A stretch of DNA of 64,000 bases, from NCBI GenBank assembly GCA_000231825.2, contig JH720340.1, forward strand, positions 621,550 to 685,549, written 5' to 3'. Positions 61,546 through 64,000 of this stretch are shown here, piece by piece. The position numbers were made by a program, and so were the translations under genes. Numbering within the stretch: the stretch's first letter is position 1; each line of letters begins with the position of its first letter. The notes under the pieces were generated by a model. That model was not told the DNA's origin. It saw only the letters and a program-made list of their open reading frames with translations, and did no database searches. This DNA is from Tetrahymena elliotti 4EA. Lineage: Eukaryota; Ciliophora; Oligohymenophorea; Hymenostomatida; Tetrahymenidae.

Positions 61546-62782
61546 TCAACAAAGGAAGAAATATAGACCTAAACCAATTAATTAAATAGTAATTTAGATA
61601 ATATTTATTAGTATTTATAATTACCATGTAACAGTGGTATTTTATAGTCTATTACTAGGTCCATCAAATTTATAGCATTTAATTTCTAAAAACATGAGAA
61701 TCAAATTAAAAACAGATCTTAAAAAGCAAGTCAGCATAAGTACAAATAATTAATATTTTACCTTTTTATTATTAAGTTGTTTTATATGTTTAGCTTTATA
61801 TAAATGTGAAATAATTACTTTTTTCTTAAACGAATAGTCAATTTCATAGATGAATTCTATATTTTTACTTAATCTAAAAGTTACATACACAGTATACCCA
61901 CCAGATACAAAGATGCAGAAAGATATGAAGTAATGGCTTTTTTTATTTAAAATAATTGTTATTGGTAAAATAAATTAAAATGATATTTATTACTTGAGTT
62001 ATAGCTACTAGTTAACAATAATAAAAATAATATCAACAACCATCAGTATAATAGAAGGAGTGAAGATAGCATGCATTAGAATTTTTAAAATCTTTATATT
62101 AGATTTCTATCCTGCTGTTATTTTCAATATTTCTAACCTTTTATATTAAACAATAAATAAAATATTTTCAATTATTTCAATTGAATTAATAGTAAATTTC
62201 ATAAAAATAATTAATGCTTGTTTGTAATTAAATACCATTTATTAAGAGCAAGGTAAAAAGTCAGTAAATATAAAGCAACGCCAAGAGTTTAAAAAACATC
62301 ATAAATTGTTAGGATTGTAAATAAACTACTACTCTCATAATTTTCTTAATCAAAATCCTAGGAATTATTCTTGACATGGAAAAAATAGCTTGTTGATAAG
62401 AGTTAAGAGATAAACTGGCCTTTTAAATTATTATTTTAAATATTTTAGATGTAGATCATATTTGAGTATGAATGAAAAGGAAATAAGAAAAATACATACA
62501 TAATAGAGTGAACATGCTGGTAATTTAGATTCCTGTTAGATACTTTAAGCTGCTTTATTTATTCCTCATGCATTAAGCTGTTTTTCTGAGTATGATTCCT
62601 TGAAAGATTAGAATGAAAAATAAAATAACTAACACTATGTAGGCTGATATTAACTCATTATTTGTTGATACATCAAAATCTAAAATTAAATAATTCTTCC
62701 CCTCTTTGAAATTTTAGCATTTGTTATCATCTTAAATAGCTTAATCTAATAGAGAATAATATAATTTTTTTATAGATTCCAT
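61546..62782 (-). CDS. multi-pass (about 7-TM) membrane protein
   Basis: Three exons fit in phase: 62500-62782, 62236-62419 and 61546-62137, giving 352 residues; TGA at 61546-61548. Hydrophobic segments in order: ISAYIVLVILFFILIFQGII, a second near YLTGIQITSMFTLL, VFQTLGVALYLLTFYLALNKW, HAIFTPSIILMVVDIIFIIV, HYFISFCIFVSGGYTVYV, LFVLMLTCFLRSVFNLILMF and ILINIIQITIQLIGLGLYFF, so about seven helices. The N-terminal 45 residues are soluble. The layout (third helix with FYLALNKW, a sixth with R.VFN) recalls the THH1/TOM1/TOM3 type of seven-helix proteins, but that is only a suggestion. Further in-frame introns in the last exon cannot be excluded. Confidence 0.65.
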
Positions 62783-64000
62783 GGCTTATTACTAAGACTC
62801 TAAATTGACTAAGAAAATATTTATTTTGATAGAGAGTAAACTAAGTTATTCCGCTTAAAAACAATATATATATTCTTTTTTTACAAAATTTTAAGTGTTT
62901 TTAATGAAAATTCTTATATTTAAATGCTTTTTATATCTTTTCCTTTATAATGAATGGAAAAAAACTCAACTATATTTATATCACTAAGAATTTCTTTATT
63001 CAAAAAAATCTTTTACAATTTATGTAAATCGCATCAACTGACTGACCATAAAAGTAAATTGATATTCATTATTTTATTAAATAACACTAATACTTGTATT
63101 TTTTTGCATTATTTAGAATACTAATTGCATTTTCTTTGAATCTATTTATTTTTTTCATCCTGAAAATTTCAAACAAAAAATAATTTTTCCTTGTCTTTAA
63201 AATCTTCATTTTAAAAAATGTAAATTGAAGATTACTTTTAAATTTTACTCATAAGAAAAAAAAAGATAATAATTTATTATCATTGTTTATTTTTAGAATT
63301 GATCATCAACCTCTTTTTAATTTCATGTAAAATACTCAAATACAGCTTGGTATTTTAATAAAAATAACCTCATCAAATAAATTGAAGTAATTAATTTGTA
63401 TTTATTTAAATAATAATTCATATTAATCAATATATTTATCTGCTTTAGTTATTTTGATAATTCTTATATATTAATGTAAGTTATAATTGCATCCACACAA
63501 ATTCTTAGATATTTTTAATTAAAAAGTATTTATTTTACTCTAACATTATAAATAGAATAGATTTATTTGATTATTAATTATTTATAATATTCATAAAGAA
63601 TAGGCAAAATAGTTAAACAAAATTTGGTATTTATTTGAAAGTTCATAATTGAATATTTTGATTTTAATAATAAAAAAAAAGAAAAATATTTTATATTTAA
63701 TTATTTTAATATTTATCTATTTTTAGAGTGTACACAAATTTAGTTTTTTTAAGAACAATTTTTTAATTTCAGCAATAAAAATGAAATAATTATCAATTTG
63801 ATTAAATTTAAAAGCTATTTTTATAATTTACTTATTATATAAAATAATTAATTTTTTAATAAGATCATCTACTTTTTTGAGTAAATTTGTTGTGTTATTT
63901 TTTTAATAAGAATTTAAATTAAAACACTTTGAAATAATAAAAATTTATAAATTAAAAAACTAAATTATTTGATAAAAATTGAATTAATTTAAAGAGATTT
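62783..64000. other. AT-rich right end
   Basis: Upstream of the membrane-protein gene; no exon or RNA recognised up to the window edge. Confidence 0.4.

Noticed and set aside
1..64000. Telomere repeats (GGGGTT), chromosome breakage sequences, CRISPR arrays, insertion sequences, bacterial promoters or ribosome binding sites
   Set aside because: None seen; the window is internal eukaryotic nuclear DNA and the repeats present are local duplications or tRNA genes.

Overview
The window looks like macronuclear DNA of an oligohymenophorean ciliate, most likely Tetrahymena or a close relative. Genes read through frequent in-frame TAA and TAG as glutamine and stop only at TGA. Introns begin GT and end AG, are extremely AT-rich and run from about 50 to 800 nt. 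Intergenic DNA is close to 80% A+T, and several genes encode ciliary parts. Nearly all short standard-code ORFs in the window are fragments or shadows of these longer TGA-terminated, intron-containing genes. All family calls come from reading translated motifs by eye; no database search was run.

Layout. 1-8.3 kb: the 3' part of a PH-like domain gene (+), a weak hypothetical (+), an intron-rich unknown gene (-) and a 675-residue K/E-rich coiled-coil gene of unknown role (-). 9-17.5 kb: a very long Q/N-rich protein (+) convergent with a two-domain cyclic-nucleotide-binding protein (-). 19.5-33 kb: phosphoenolpyruvate carboxylase, an MFS transporter of oxalate/formate-antiporter type, a PSTAIRE cyclin-dependent kinase and mitochondrial ribosomal protein uL13m (all +). 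34.5-40.2 kb: an outer-dynein-arm docking-complex-like coiled coil (+), tRNA-Pro(UGG) (-) and a CFAP53-like microtubule inner protein (-). 41.5-46.5 kb: a divergent MCM8/MCMDC2-like protein and FAD synthase (+). 47.4-53.4 kb: a possible structured non-coding RNA and three tandem hypothetical genes (+). 54.2-55.9 kb: a COP9 signalosome subunit 1-like PCI protein (-). 56.5-58.2 kb: ten identical tRNA-Ile(AAU) genes, the first on + and the other nine on -. 58.8-62.8 kb: an ALDH3-type fatty aldehyde dehydrogenase (+) and a multi-pass membrane protein (-).

There is no operon logic: neighbours are functionally unrelated, apart from the two axoneme genes near 34-40 kb and possibly the three tandem hypotheticals. 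The most interesting items are: the MCM8-like protein whose Walker A, Walker B and arginine-finger positions all look eroded; a GC-richer island at 47.36-47.64 kb with consecutive hairpins and a closing helix; the tRNA-Ile array whose copies all share a predicted G5-G68 mismatch in the acceptor stem; and diverged tandem duplications inside three genes (second cyclic-nucleotide domain, an MFS intron, and the intron-rich gene at 2.6-5.4 kb).
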